Assembly (NCBI RefSeq): GCF_032362555.1
Contig: NC_083505.1
Location: 6,439,501 to 6,503,500 of the forward strand
Origin: Amyelois transitella
Lineage: Eukaryota; Arthropoda; Insecta; Lepidoptera; Pyralidae
DNA: 64,000 bases
Reading direction: 5' to 3'
Below the pieces are notes generated by a model. It did no database searches. It saw only the letters and a program-made list of their open reading frames with translations, and was not told where the DNA came from. Below are positions 53,657 to 63,555 of the stretch, one piece after another (the stretch's first letter is position 1; each line of letters starts with the position of its first letter). A program made the translations under genes and the position numbers.

Positions 53657-55079
53657 ATGAACGTCAAGATGACGGAGCCACCTCTCAAAACATATATATT
53701 GTCGAACCAGCCCTTAGTACCTATATCAAAAAAGTTTGTACCTCAAAGAATTACAAAATATCGATTGTGATTCCTCCATCTTTACGTCAAAATGGAGGAA
53801 CCACCTTCGTTTCTTATAAAAATATAATGTATACCGCCAAGATGACCACACGGACACTTAGTACCTGGTTAGTACCTCCCAAGATCTTATCGCTATAATC
53901 GTTTTTTAAGAAAATAAGTAACAAAAAGAAAATGACAGAAGTGCCTGTGATTAATAATAGCAAAATGAATTAAACAAAAACTTTACTTCAAAATAGTTCT
54001 AGGCGTTTAGGATTTAGTACAAAAAATTATATTTATTAATTATTTAACAGCACAATGTAAATGTTATGTTATTTAAACGAGTTGTAGATAACCAAATATA
54101 TTTCAATAAGTTATAAATAATAGTTCTAATATTTAAATAAAACTATTTCTTACATTTAAAGAAATTATCTCAAAGTCGATAAAATTTATTTGATGGGCTA
54201 TTCTACAATTTGAATCCTCGTATAATTTAATAACATAACATTAGCATTGTGCTTTTAAATAATTAATATATATAATTTTTTGTACTAAATCCTAAAGAGT
54301 TATGAGCTATGAGTTATAAGTTATGAGCTTGCATGAAGAGAGTTATGAATGTGGATGAAGCAAAGGAAGTATGCAGGGATCGTGGCAAGTGGAAAGAGGT
54401 AGTCTCTGCCTACCTTTTTAATATGATGATATATCGCAGCCTGTGAATAAATGGCCGCAAATTAGGGTTGCTAGCTGTTAAAAACTCGAGGTATCCGAGA
54501 TAAAGTGAAAGAGAGTTAGCGCGTAACGCCACTTGTTAGACAAGGACGGCGAGTACCAGCTGTGCGAGTATTTGAAGCCATTGCGCACGCGTCAATAGAT
54601 ACTAGATCATAGATATGTATATAATAATCATATACATACTAGATCATAGATACAGTTATTTTTTTCATACATTCTCTATGGTATCCAAAATCATTAGTAG
54701 ATTCAACGATTAAAATAATATCACAATATTTATATTTTTTGTTGCGGCGAAACATTAACATAGAGAAACACTTCTTAAAAGTTATTTCATTAAAATCCAG
54801 CACATTTTGAGTTTTACTACACAAAAAACACTTTTTCATTTTTACATACATACATTTACATACACATTGGTATACATTATATTTTTATAAGAAACGAAGG
54901 TGGTTCCTCCATTTTGACGTCATGATGGAGGAACCACATATCACAATCGATATTTTTGAATTCTTTGAGGTACAAAATTTTTTGATATAGGTACCAAAAG
55001 GTACAAACCAGGTACCTACTAAGGGCTGGTTCGACAATATTTGTGTTTTGTGAGGTGGCTCCGTCATCTTGACGTTCAT
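53657..55079. mobile_element. Foldback-type structure with roughly 200-bp inverted arms
   Basis: The left arm 53657-53834 and right arm 54871-55079 are inverted copies. Both ends read ATGAACGTCAAGATGACGGA outward-in, and both inner sides TTCTTATAAAAATATAATGT. The right arm contains an additional local palindrome around TGACGTCATGATGG. The 1-kb interior is AT-rich and holds a LINE fragment. No transposase is seen. Target duplications are not evident. Confidence 0.7.
54325..54422 (+). pseudogene. RTE-like LINE 3' end, short copy in the foldback element
   Basis: It encodes [20 protein letters not shown] and KEVVSAY, matching the C-terminus at 9909-10196, and stops at CTGCCTACC before the tail. 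Confidence 0.85.
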
Positions 55080-55335
55080 GCCGGCTCGCATGGTTGGTCG
55101 ATATCTTTCTGATTTGTGGATTTTTCTAATTTTTGCAGTCCATCGAATTAAATCGCCCAAGTGTAAAAAATTTAAGCGTAACTACTAGTTACGCTTAAAA
55201 TTTTCCATCGGTTACTAGTTAGTAACTAGTAACCGATAGAAAATTGTGTGGCTCTTAAAAAAGTAAATCTAATTCTTAAATTAAAAAATAGTATTCTGAT
55301 ATAAGCTTAAAGTTTAAACGCCAACCCACCTCTAA
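55080..55335 (+). repeat. Diverged repeat, partner of 57049-57290
   Basis: It shares GCATGGTTGGT, TTGCAGTCCAT, AAAATAGTATTCTGATATAAGC and GTTTAAACGCCA with the RPL35 intron segment. This copy also has a palindrome with TTACTAGTTAGTAACTAGTAA near 55210-55235. Confidence 0.6.
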
Positions 55336-55423
55336 TTATGAGACCAATTTGTGAAGGCTGTTTGCAGAACGCACCAAGATCCTTTGATATGTGCTCAAAA
55401 CGGACAGCACTCAGGTTGCCGGC

Positions 55424-55555
55424 TGTGGTGATATGCAACCTCCACATTAGCTTTGACACCTTTTATCATAAAAGGAACATTTCATTTCTGTCACATGCTC
55501 AAAGTCATACTTTGAATAAAGCCATATTTACTGAGAAATGGTTAGTTATTCTACA
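55424..55555 (+). repeat. Solo LTR of the gypsy family
   Basis: This 132-bp unit starts TGTGGTGATATGC and ends TTATTCTACA, flanked by the duplication CCGGC (55419-55423 and 55556-55560). It lacks 11 bases around TGTATAATTTT present in the 143-bp LTRs. No internal region is present, so the element was lost by LTR-LTR recombination. Confidence 0.93.
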
Positions 55556-55741
55556 CCGGCCAACGTTCGCGCCGCCTTATTCACATCACAAACATTTCAC
55601 AAAATAACTCTACACGTCAGGCCAATGCGTTGGCCTACCATATACAGGGCACAGGGTCTTTAATGCATTCAAAAAAGGAAGGTATCTTGCTAGACGAATT
55701 TTGTGAAATAAAAGCACTAAATTTCTTGTAGTTATTTTAAT

Positions 55742-58063
55742 TTAAGCCTTTACAGCATAAACTCTAGGAGGGAAAAGAGACTTTTTCCTGATCTCTTTCC
55801 TTGTCTTGATTTTGGCTTCATGTTTAGTCAAAGCTTTACGCATGGCTCTGGTCTTCTTAGGCCTCAAATCCAAGGGCTTATATTTCTTGTTTTTGTAATG
55901 GTTGCGAAGGTTAACCTTCATCTTTTGGTGATAAACAATGTATACACGGGCAATTGCTTTTCGTACAACACGTCTGTAAGGAATAAAAATATGTATTATT
56001 ATTTATTTAATCATAAAGTCACAGAAATAATTGTGAGCAATTAAATTAATGGATAAGACAGAACACAAAAATATTTACTAGAGTACTGTCAGTGAGTCAC
56101 TCAATTACTGATCACAAATCATTATTACCAATAATATTAAAAAAAAACCTAAAACGTTGGGAGACCTTTATTATGCATCACTTCATATTATAAAACAAAG
56201 TCCCCTGCCCTATCTGTTTGGGTTAACTCAAATAGTACTGGATGATTCCTGAGAAAGGGTTTTAGTTTTTAATAAGTATAGGTTAAGTTCACTCTGATAA
56301 TATTATGTCGATTTTAGTCCAATATGTCTGAAAAAATAATGCCTATGGGGAGTTTACTTGAAAATGCTGTTAAAATCTTTGAGTTACCTACAACAAAATA
56401 ATGTATGATGGCATTGTTTGTAGATCTTTAATAAAATTAATCTGTAAAATTTAATACAAAAGTCTGTGATAGTTGTCTATCTTCCAAGGATAACTCACAA
56501 TAACCATTTTTTGCTTTTACACATTACAATAAAATGATGGGATTTTTACAAACTTATTTTTAATTTAAAAAAGTATTAATTCTTATTCATACATATAATC
56601 ATGTCTATATCCCTTGCGAGGAAGACAGAGCCAACAGTCTTGAAAAGAGTGATAGGCAATGTAAAGCTGTTTGGCGTAGTGATAGAGTTGAGATCCAAAT
56701 GGTGACAGGTTGTTAGCCTATCGCCTAAAAGAAGAATCTCAAGTTTATTCAATTAAGTAATTTCGTTAGATATCTTGTTCATTTAAGATCAAAATGTAAC
56801 TATGAATAAAAAAAAATCTAATGAGTTTTCCCAAAATAACTTTATAAACATGTATGAAACTCTATTACTTGTTTGTTATTAGACATCCACCTATAACAAT
56901 TTCATTTAAAATATTCTATCATAAGAAAGTTGGATTCCCTTTGGCAAATTTTTATCAGTATTAATCTATTGTTTCTTTTCTTTTATCAACAATAATTTAT
57001 AATATGGACAGATAATTATGCCTCAATTCCATCATTTTTCATTGGTATTTGTTTGAGTAGCTTCAGAGGATATTGGTTGGCATGATTGGTTAATATTATC
57101 TTACTGATTTGTAGAGTGGTCTTATTATTGCAGTCTATTAAATAAAATTGCCCTAGTGTTAAAATGTTAAGCTTATGTAGTAAACATTAATAGATTAAAA
57201 TAATTAATCAAAATTTGCATTAAAAATTAAATAATAGTATCATGATTTAAGCTTATTGTTTAAACACCACTCTCTAAAATGAATGTCTCTAAAACTACAT
57301 TCTGATTGACTTACATTTTAGACAGTTTTGAAGCTACACCACCAGTAACTTTAGCCACCCTTAAGCTTGTTAGTTCAGTTTTGAGCTCTTCTAGCTGTTT
57401 GAAAAGCTCTTTTTTATCCTTCGTGCGCAACTCTGAACACTTCACTTTTCCCTGAAACCATACATCATTATTAAATACAGTTTTGTCTCTGCGATAATTT
57501 CAATTGAAATATTCTGCTATGAAGTAGGTACCTATTACCAGACTTTAAGCACACGTAAAAGCGACGTACCTAGCTCATGACTGAGCTCGGGTCTTGAATT
57601 AGGTAGGTATAAATTTCATAAAACTCAGGTAAGCTATTTACGTGTAAAAGCGTAACAGAACAGATTAGGTATCGCAGGTCAGACATAATTATGGATATAA
57701 TTATCATAAATCAATATTATCAAATGAACATCAGAAATTCGGCATAAAAAGCTGAAAAACTAAGTTCAGGCTGACACTTCTGTATTTTAATAATAATAAT
57801 ATAATATTTATATTTATTTAACTAGGTAGATACACAACACTTAATATTGGTTTCCTTTTGTTTATGTTAAAAATATCTACATTTAAAATTGTATTTTCTC
57901 AGCACTTAGTTCTTGTTATAATTCTAACCTATATAATGCAAATCATAGAAATCTAAGTCTTTCCAAAACAAAGTGCTTAACATGACATGATTGTATCAAA
58001 TATAAATAAAATATATTGGAAGATTAAATAGCAATAATAAGATTTTAAAACCACACTAACCAT
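55742..58063 (-). CDS. RPL35: Large ribosomal subunit protein L35 (uL29)
   Basis: Three coding exons on the minus strand: the ATG alone (58063-58061), 57451-57315 and 55973-55742, joined GT-AG, give 123 residues, the same length as in other animals. The protein belongs to the 60S subunit near the exit of the nascent chain tunnel. Visible marks are the N-terminus [19 protein letters not shown], the block [17 protein letters not shown], then [33 protein letters not shown] and the end RVYAVKA. A coding first exon of ATG only is a common ribosomal-protein layout. Introns contain an old SINE and a repeat. Regulation probably uses the upstream TOP-like tract (58114 down). Confidence 0.97.
56587..56749 (-). 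repeat. SINE family A, truncated copy in RPL35 intron 2
   Basis: Tail ATACATATAATCATGTC, then GAGGAAGACAGAGCCAACAG to AAGAAGAATCTCAAG; it is 5'-truncated and old, with several changes. Confidence 0.8.
57049..57290 (+). repeat. Diverged repeat in RPL35 intron 2, partner of 55080-55335
   Basis: Shared blocks include GCATGATTGGTTAATA, TTGCAGTCTATTAAATAAA and AATAGTATCATGATTTAAGC. Both copies point the same way, about 2 kb apart. Neither has a recognised origin. Confidence 0.6.
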
Positions 58064-58100
58064 TTTTAAAACTATTTCGTCCGCACTTTACAACAAGCTT

Positions 58101-58114
58101 GACGTAAAAAAGAG
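58101..58114 (-). promoter_or_regulatory. Predicted 5' TOP start of RPL35
   Basis: On the minus strand the sequence TTGCTCTTTTTTACGTC gives a cytosine followed by a pyrimidine tract (CTCTTTTTT), the terminal oligopyrimidine start used by ribosomal-protein mRNAs. It lies 51 bases before the ATG. Confidence 0.6.
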
Positions 58115-58328
58115 CAACTGAACAGTGTTGCCATGCCAACCCAAAAAAGCTAAAAACAACTCGCCTAAAAAAACAGTAGAAAACAGAGAAAAAAAGGCAG
58201 ATTTCATAATTTTGCTCATATAATTATAATTAATAAACAATTTTCTTAGTTACAAGAACTCACATACATTGACATATTTGTAATTACAAATACGTAATTA
58301 CAATAATAGAACAAAAATCAAAGTAAAA

Positions 58329-58535
58329 TTATTTTTCAGTTTCAATTGCCTCATCTTCAATATTTTCACAGTCATTATTATTTTTAAAAACATACAAATT
58401 TTTGTTGAATTTCTTCATGTGCCTTTCTGTGGCTTCAAATGAATAGCAATCGGTTTTTTCGGATTTAGTGTGTAATACTCCTTTAATAGTTGTAGTCGAT
58501 ATTCGGTTACGTAATTTGACTAAGGAATATACCAT
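58329..58535 (-). CDS. Small hypothetical ORF upstream of RPL35
   Basis: A 68-codon ATG-to-stop frame starts MVYSLVKLRNRISTTTIKG and ends IEDEAIETEK. The part LRNRISTTTIKGVLHTKS followed by CYSFEATERHMKKFN recalls C-terminal segments of hAT-type transposase-derived proteins, from memory only. It lies about 270 bases upstream of RPL35 on the same strand. It may be a short gene, a last exon or a transposon remnant. Confidence 0.35.
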   Translation of the reverse strand: MVYSLVKLRNRISTTTIKGVLHTKSEKTDCYSFEATERHMKKFNKNLYVFKNNNDCENIEDEAIETEK

Positions 58536-59097
58536 CTAGTGAGTGTCATTGTGGTTTATTATGTAATGGTTATCAATATCAAAATATGTTTGCACAGTAG
58601 TATAAAAGATGGCGCCGAACGCTAGTTGAAAAATAGTAGAAAATAGGAATCAAACAGAAAACAAGGACATCAATGTGTAACCGCAAATCTACTGTTAAAA
58701 GAGTAGGGTAACACTGCAACTGAACCAATCTAGGGATGGAACGTTTTTACGAGACCAGGTATTAAAACCAGGTCTTAGTTTCCTAGTACGTATACCAGAT
58801 CGCAACCCGACTTACCTGTAACCCGCTTCAAAGTATTTTATTCAGACGCGCGCGATGCGCCTTGTACTTGTACTTGCACAGCCAATACGCTTAGAAACCT
58901 CATCAAAATTAAAAGAAAATTTATTTTTATTACCGACATGTTATGAATATTAGTCATGTGTGCCACATTTCTACTATTTTTATTAAAAAAGTTGACTAAA
59001 TGTAATTATTACAATTTCTGTAATGTTAAGGCAAATGTTAAGGCTCACGAGTCTTAACTTTAGTCTTCATCTTGGTCTTGTCTAGGTAAATAGAGCG
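58536..59097. other. Gene-free interval
   Basis: No gene was recognised. Possible polymerase II promoter sequences for neighbouring units cannot be delimited. Confidence 0.4.
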
Positions 59098-59383
59098 CAG
59101 TTTTTTCTAGCGATTCGTTCGAAATCATCCCTCTCGTCCGAGCATTAGAAATGAACAGACGTGTGTTGTGTCTTTTTCCATTAATTAATTATTAAAATTA
59201 CTAAAATACAATATAAATTCGTGACGAGTACTAGGAGAGCATAAGCCCGACGTAGTGGAAGACAAGGACAGGACAGGTGAAACGAGCGAAACAAATAGTG
59301 AGTCACACTTCCTACTTTAACTACACTCGAACTGGTGGTCAACACCACAATAACTGTGGACCTGTCTCAATTTTTTTATAAAT

Positions 59384-59430
59384 AAAAAAAAAAAAAAAAA
59401 AAAATAAATAAAAAAAAAAAAAAAAAAAAA
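59384..59430 (+). repeat. A-rich tract directly before ORF1
   Basis: About 47 bases of A, broken only by a few T, end immediately at the ATG. This is unusual for a LINE 5' UTR, where A-runs are expected at the 3' end. Confidence 0.95.
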
Positions 59431-60333
59431 ATGCCTCGAGTAGAGAGATCACCTCCATCCACACCTGCTCACACTTCTGAGTCTGAGGCTGCCCCATGTG
59501 ATGACAGAATAACGGAAGGTGTCACAAAACGACAAAAAAGAAAAAAGGATTCTCCTCCAAGTTCCTCAGGAAAACCACGAGATGATATCATGAATATGCT
59601 TAACAACTGGAAGTCCGGCCAGGATAAAGATATAAAAAACCTTTGTTCAAGTATGGCGGACATTTCAACACAGATGTCAAAAATGACGCAATCACATGAC
59701 GAAATTATGAAACTGGTGGACTTCATCTCAAAACAATATGATGATATGAAGCTTAAAGTAGAATCACTGGAGAAAGAACGTAACCTTCAAAAAGAACACA
59801 TCGTATCACTGGAAGCTAGGGTCGAGGATTTACAACGACAACAAAAATCTTCTCAAATTGAAATTCGCAATGTGCAGACAGCTAAGTTGAAAAGCAAAGA
59901 AGAACTTTGTGCGTTTACTGAAAAATGTTGCGAGGCCCTAGAGGTGCCAATCAAATCCTCAGATATCAGAGACATTTACCAGTTTAACGACAAGAAGGGA
60001 AATAGCACCATTGTGACCGAATTCCACTCAGTCCTCACCAAGGACAAAATAGTTGATGCAGCCAGGACCTACAATAGGAGATCTGCGACTGAAAAATTTA
60101 ACTCCTCCAAGATTGGCTACAATAGCCCCAGTTTTCCCATATACATCTCCGAAAGCCTAACACCTAAGACCAAGAGAATGCTATTCCTGGCACGGGGCGT
60201 GGCAAATGATAGCGGGTACAAATTTTGCTGGACCGTGAGAGGGCGAATATTCCTGCGCAAGGACGTTGGCCTCCCTGCCATCGAAATTAGAAGTGAGTCA
60301 CAGCTGCAAGCACTAAGAGAAAAAACCAAATGA
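59431..60333 (+). CDS. LINE ORF1 protein, coiled coil plus FP25K-like domain
   Basis: A 300-codon frame (MPRVERSPPSTPAHTSES). Residues 1-50 are Ser/Pro-rich with a basic stretch (TKRQKRKKDS). Residues 52-148 form a long coiled coil (MSKMTQSHDEIMKLVDFISK, LEARVEDLQRQQKS). The rest (DIRDIYQFNDKKGNSTIVTE, YISESLTPKTKRMLFLAR, GYKFCWTVRGRIFLRKD) is like the C-terminal domain of the baculovirus FP protein, which is widespread in insect LINE ORF1s. It probably binds element RNA as a trimer. No zinc knuckle is seen. The frame is intact. Confidence 0.88.
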   Translation: MPRVERSPPSTPAHTSESEAAPCDDRITEGVTKRQKRKKDSPPSSSGKPRDDIMNMLNNWKSGQDKDIKNLCSSMADISTQMSKMTQSHDEIMKLVDFISKQYDDMKLKVESLEKERNLQKEHIVSLEARVEDLQRQQKSSQIEIRNVQTAKLKSKEELCAFTEKCCEALEVPIKSSDIRDIYQFNDKKGNSTIVTEFHSVLTKDKIVDAARTYNRRSATEKFNSSKIGYNSPSFPIYISESLTPKTKRMLFLARGVANDSGYKFCWTVRGRIFLRKDVGLPAIEIRSESQLQALREKTK

Positions 60334-60680
60334 CTAGTCAGAGTCCACCAGCTAATCTGGCCCTTGACAGTGGGCATTTCCCCAGGCATGGTCCTTGGGT
60401 ATGCTGTGTATTCGTACTACTATTTTACCTTCATACAATATTTGCAATTGTGTAGTTTTTTTGAATTTGTCTGTTTTTGTTTTCAACTTTCTTGTGTGGA
60501 CTATTGTAAGGTTGTGCGCTTTGTGAGTAACTTATCTAAAATAATAGGACTTTTCTTTTCAAACAGTGAATTAACTAAAACGATTTTAAACTCAGAGTCG
60601 ATTAACCCCAAACTTCAAAATTCGATTGTGTAAACCAACTTCTTAACAGTATTGACGATGTCTCTAATAATAATTCTAGC
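60334..60680 (+). other. Spacer between LINE ORF1 and ORF2
   Basis: No ORF with domain character. ORF2's frame is open back to 60606, and its first ATG is at 60681. Confidence 0.5.
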
Positions 60681-63335
60681 ATGTGTAGCCCTGAGCAATG
60701 CCCTTCGTTGCCTTTCAAAAACAAACTGAAAGTAATAACGCAGAATATAAGAAGTGTATCGCACAATTTCGACCAATTTCAATTACTTTTAGCGCGAATA
60801 AAAGTAGAATTTGATATTGTTGTACTCACAGAAACCTGGAATTCTACAGTTGTTGTTTTTCCTACTCTTGAAAATTATACAATACACTTCACGACAAAAT
60901 ACAAAAATCAAAATGACGGTCTTGTTGTATACACAAAAGCTGACTTACCTTGTTCAATCGAGGAAATACCAATGATTGATGCCACGTGCATGACTATTAA
61001 AGTAAACTATGATACTCTTATTATTGCTATATATAGATCACCATCATTTAAAAACATTTCTAATTTTCTTGAATCATTAAATGACATTCTAACACGTTTT
61101 AAGTCTTTCTCAAATATTCTGATAACTGGTGATATTAATATTAACATCAAACCTGAAAGTACCAACACTGACTCATCCGACTACCTTAATTTGTTAGCTT
61201 CACACGGTTTGACAGCGGGGCATACTTTGTGTACTCGTGAAGATAGATGTCTGGATCACTCGATGGTTAAGTCTATAAATTCGACCACAAACATAGTTTT
61301 AAACCCCCCGATAACCGACCATAATGCAGTCATTGTTGGACTTGACCTTAGAGTAAAGAGAAACAAAGCTCAAACTCACATCAAGCACATCAATTTTGAA
61401 ACCACTGTTACGGACATAAGCAACACTGATTTTAGTAGTATTCTATCGTCGAGTGATCCGGAATGGTCCGCCGAAGAACTCGTTAATATCTTATCTACGT
61501 GTATCACCAAAAACACATCCCTTAAAAAGATTCCGAGACAAAAAAGAAATATAAAACCGTGGATTACGCCAGGGCTAATGCGATGTATTTTAAAAAGAGA
61601 TAAAATGCACATGCAATGCAGGTCAGAACCAAATAACCATACTCTAAAAGAAGAATACAATTTGTATAAAAATCATTGCAACGATTTACTTAAAAGACTA
61701 AAGAAACTATATGAAAAAAATGAACTTGAAAGACACAAAAACGATCCTAAAATGACATGGAAGACAATAAATTCAATCACAAATTTGAAATCTCAAAAAA
61801 CACCGCCAAGGAATTTACTCAATATTTCGGCTACTCCTGAATCGTCCTTAGACCAAATAAACAACTATTTTGCAAACGTTGGAAGAAACTTGGCAGAAAA
61901 AATACCCAATAACGATAACTGCCCCGGTGCTTCAAATGGTGGAAACTTGGTATGTAACTCATTATTTTTGGATTGTACTACTGAATACGAAGTTGGCTCG
62001 ATACTGTGCAAATTGAAAACCGATTGTGCTGTGGGTTGGGATGGCATATCCTCTAAAATTTTGAAAATGACTCACCCTAAATTAGTTCCAGTTATCACGC
62101 ACATATTCAATCTTTGCCTATCTGCAGGTGTTTTCCCGCGGGTATTCAAAAAGGCACTTATCCACCCCATACATAAATCCGGAGATAAGAACGTAATAAG
62201 CAATTATAGACCCATCTCAGTACTCTCAGCTCTCTCAAAAATATTGGAAAAAATCATGAATAAAAGATTAGTAGAATACCTTAATAAAAATAACATCATT
62301 TCCAAAAAACAATTTGGATTCCAAGCTGGAATGTCAACTGAAGATGGAGTGGTCGAGCTTACAGAACATGTCGCAAAATTAATAGATAATAAAAAGAAAT
62401 CCTTAGGCATCTTCTTAGATTTGGCTAAAGCGTTCGACACGGTCTCTATTCCTAAGCTCTTAAAACAAATGGAACGGCTGGGTATTCGTGGTCTGGCTCT
62501 AAAACTGTTTAGGGACTATCTTTCTAATAGAACGCAAAGAGTTGTCATTGATGACTATGCTAGCTCCGATGCTGCAGTAACATTTGGAGTACCACAAGGC
62601 AGCGTGCTTGGGCCAAGCCTCTTCTTAATATATATTAATAACCTGTGCAACATGAACTTATTCAGGGGAGAAATATTCGCATTTGCCGACGATACCGCAC
62701 TAATATTTCATGGTGACACTTGGGAAGAAACTCGTAAAAACGCTGAGGTAGGGCTGGGACAGGTAATGAGTTGGTTATGTGCTAATACCCTTACACTAAA
62801 TGTTAAGAAAACTAACTTTATTACATTTGGTATAAACCGTAACCAATTGCCATCCTCCTCAAAATTCCAAATTAAAGCCCACACCTGTAACCTCAATGCT
62901 CATTCAGGATGTGCCTGTAGCTCTTTGGAAAGATCTAGTAACATTAAATACCTAGGAGTACTTCTTGACGAAACGCTTTCATGGCAACCCCAAATAAATG
63001 CACTTACCGCGAGGATTAGGCGTCTAATACCAATCTTTAGGAAACTGAGGCACGTCGCTGATATTAAGCTTCTAAGATCCGTCTACTTTGCGCTAGGACA
63101 ATCCATTTTAACATACTGTATAAGAGCATGGGGTGGTACCAGAAAGACAACTCTTTTGATTCTGGAAAGAGCACAGCGTAGTCTATTGAAGGTACTCCAT
63201 TTCAGGCCATTCAAGTATCCGACCCAAGCACTATACACAGAAAGCGATGTCTTGAGTGTGCGACAGCTTTATGTAGCAAACATCGTTAAGTTTCAGCATA
63301 AAACAACACCCCTTAAACTTGATCAATATAATTAA
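60681..63335 (+). CDS. LINE ORF2: endonuclease and reverse transcriptase
   Basis: An 884-codon frame. The apurinic-type endonuclease (residues 15-215) has VITQNIRSVSHNFDQF, VLTETWNS, IAIYRSPSF, LITGDININI and TDHNAVIVGL, the usual catalytic blocks. The reverse transcriptase (about 440-700) has [62 protein letters not shown] and the catalytic FAFADDTALI. The thumb has IKYLGVLLDETLSWQPQI, and the C-terminal region has LERAQRSLLKVLHFRPFKYP. No RNase H follows. The frame ends at a TAA made by a duplicated AATT at 63330-63337; homology continues downstream in another frame. Confidence 0.92.
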   Translation: MCSPEQCPSLPFKNKLKVITQNIRSVSHNFDQFQLLLARIKVEFDIVVLTETWNSTVVVFPTLENYTIHFTTKYKNQNDGLVVYTKADLPCSIEEIPMIDATCMTIKVNYDTLIIAIYRSPSFKNISNFLESLNDILTRFKSFSNILITGDININIKPESTNTDSSDYLNLLASHGLTAGHTLCTREDRCLDHSMVKSINSTTNIVLNPPITDHNAVIVGLDLRVKRNKAQTHIKHINFETTVTDISNTDFSSILSSSDPEWSAEELVNILSTCITKNTSLKKIPRQKRNIKPWITPGLMRCILKRDKMHMQCRSEPNNHTLKEEYNLYKNHCNDLLKRLKKLYEKNELERHKNDPKMTWKTINSITNLKSQKTPPRNLLNISATPESSLDQINNYFANVGRNLAEKIPNNDNCPGASNGGNLVCNSLFLDCTTEYEVGSILCKLKTDCAVGWDGISSKILKMTHPKLVPVITHIFNLCLSAGVFPRVFKKALIHPIHKSGDKNVISNYRPISVLSALSKILEKIMNKRLVEYLNKNNIISKKQFGFQAGMSTEDGVVELTEHVAKLIDNKKKSLGIFLDLAKAFDTVSIPKLLKQMERLGIRGLALKLFRDYLSNRTQRVVIDDYASSDAAVTFGVPQGSVLGPSLFLIYINNLCNMNLFRGEIFAFADDTALIFHGDTWEETRKNAEVGLGQVMSWLCANTLTLNVKKTNFITFGINRNQLPSSSKFQIKAHTCNLNAHSGCACSSLERSSNIKYLGVLLDETLSWQPQINALTARIRRLIPIFRKLRHVADIKLLRSVYFALGQSILTYCIRAWGGTRKTTLLILERAQRSLLKVLHFRPFKYPTQALYTESDVLSVRQLYVANIVKFQHKTTPLKLDQYN

Positions 63336-63337
63336 TT

Positions 63338-63555
63338 TGATGCGTAGAAAAGATAAAGTCTACCCAACATTTAGTCGTAAAACCTATTTTATTACAAAAT
63401 TTCAATGTTTTACAGGACCTAAACTTTACAATAAAGTAAACGGAATAACTGAAATACACAACCTTAATAAATATCTAATGAAGAAAAAACTACAAAGATG
63501 GCTTAAAACCTTAAATTACGATGACACGGAAAATCTTCTATCAATCTTGTCATAA
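63338..63555 (+). pseudogene. LINE ORF2 C-terminal tail in shifted frame
   Basis: The frame following the AATT duplication reads LMRRKDKVYPTFSRKTYF and FTGPKLYNKVNGITEIHN and ends LLSILS. It is the expected ending of this LINE type, detached from ORF2 by the 4-base duplication. Confidence 0.85.
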
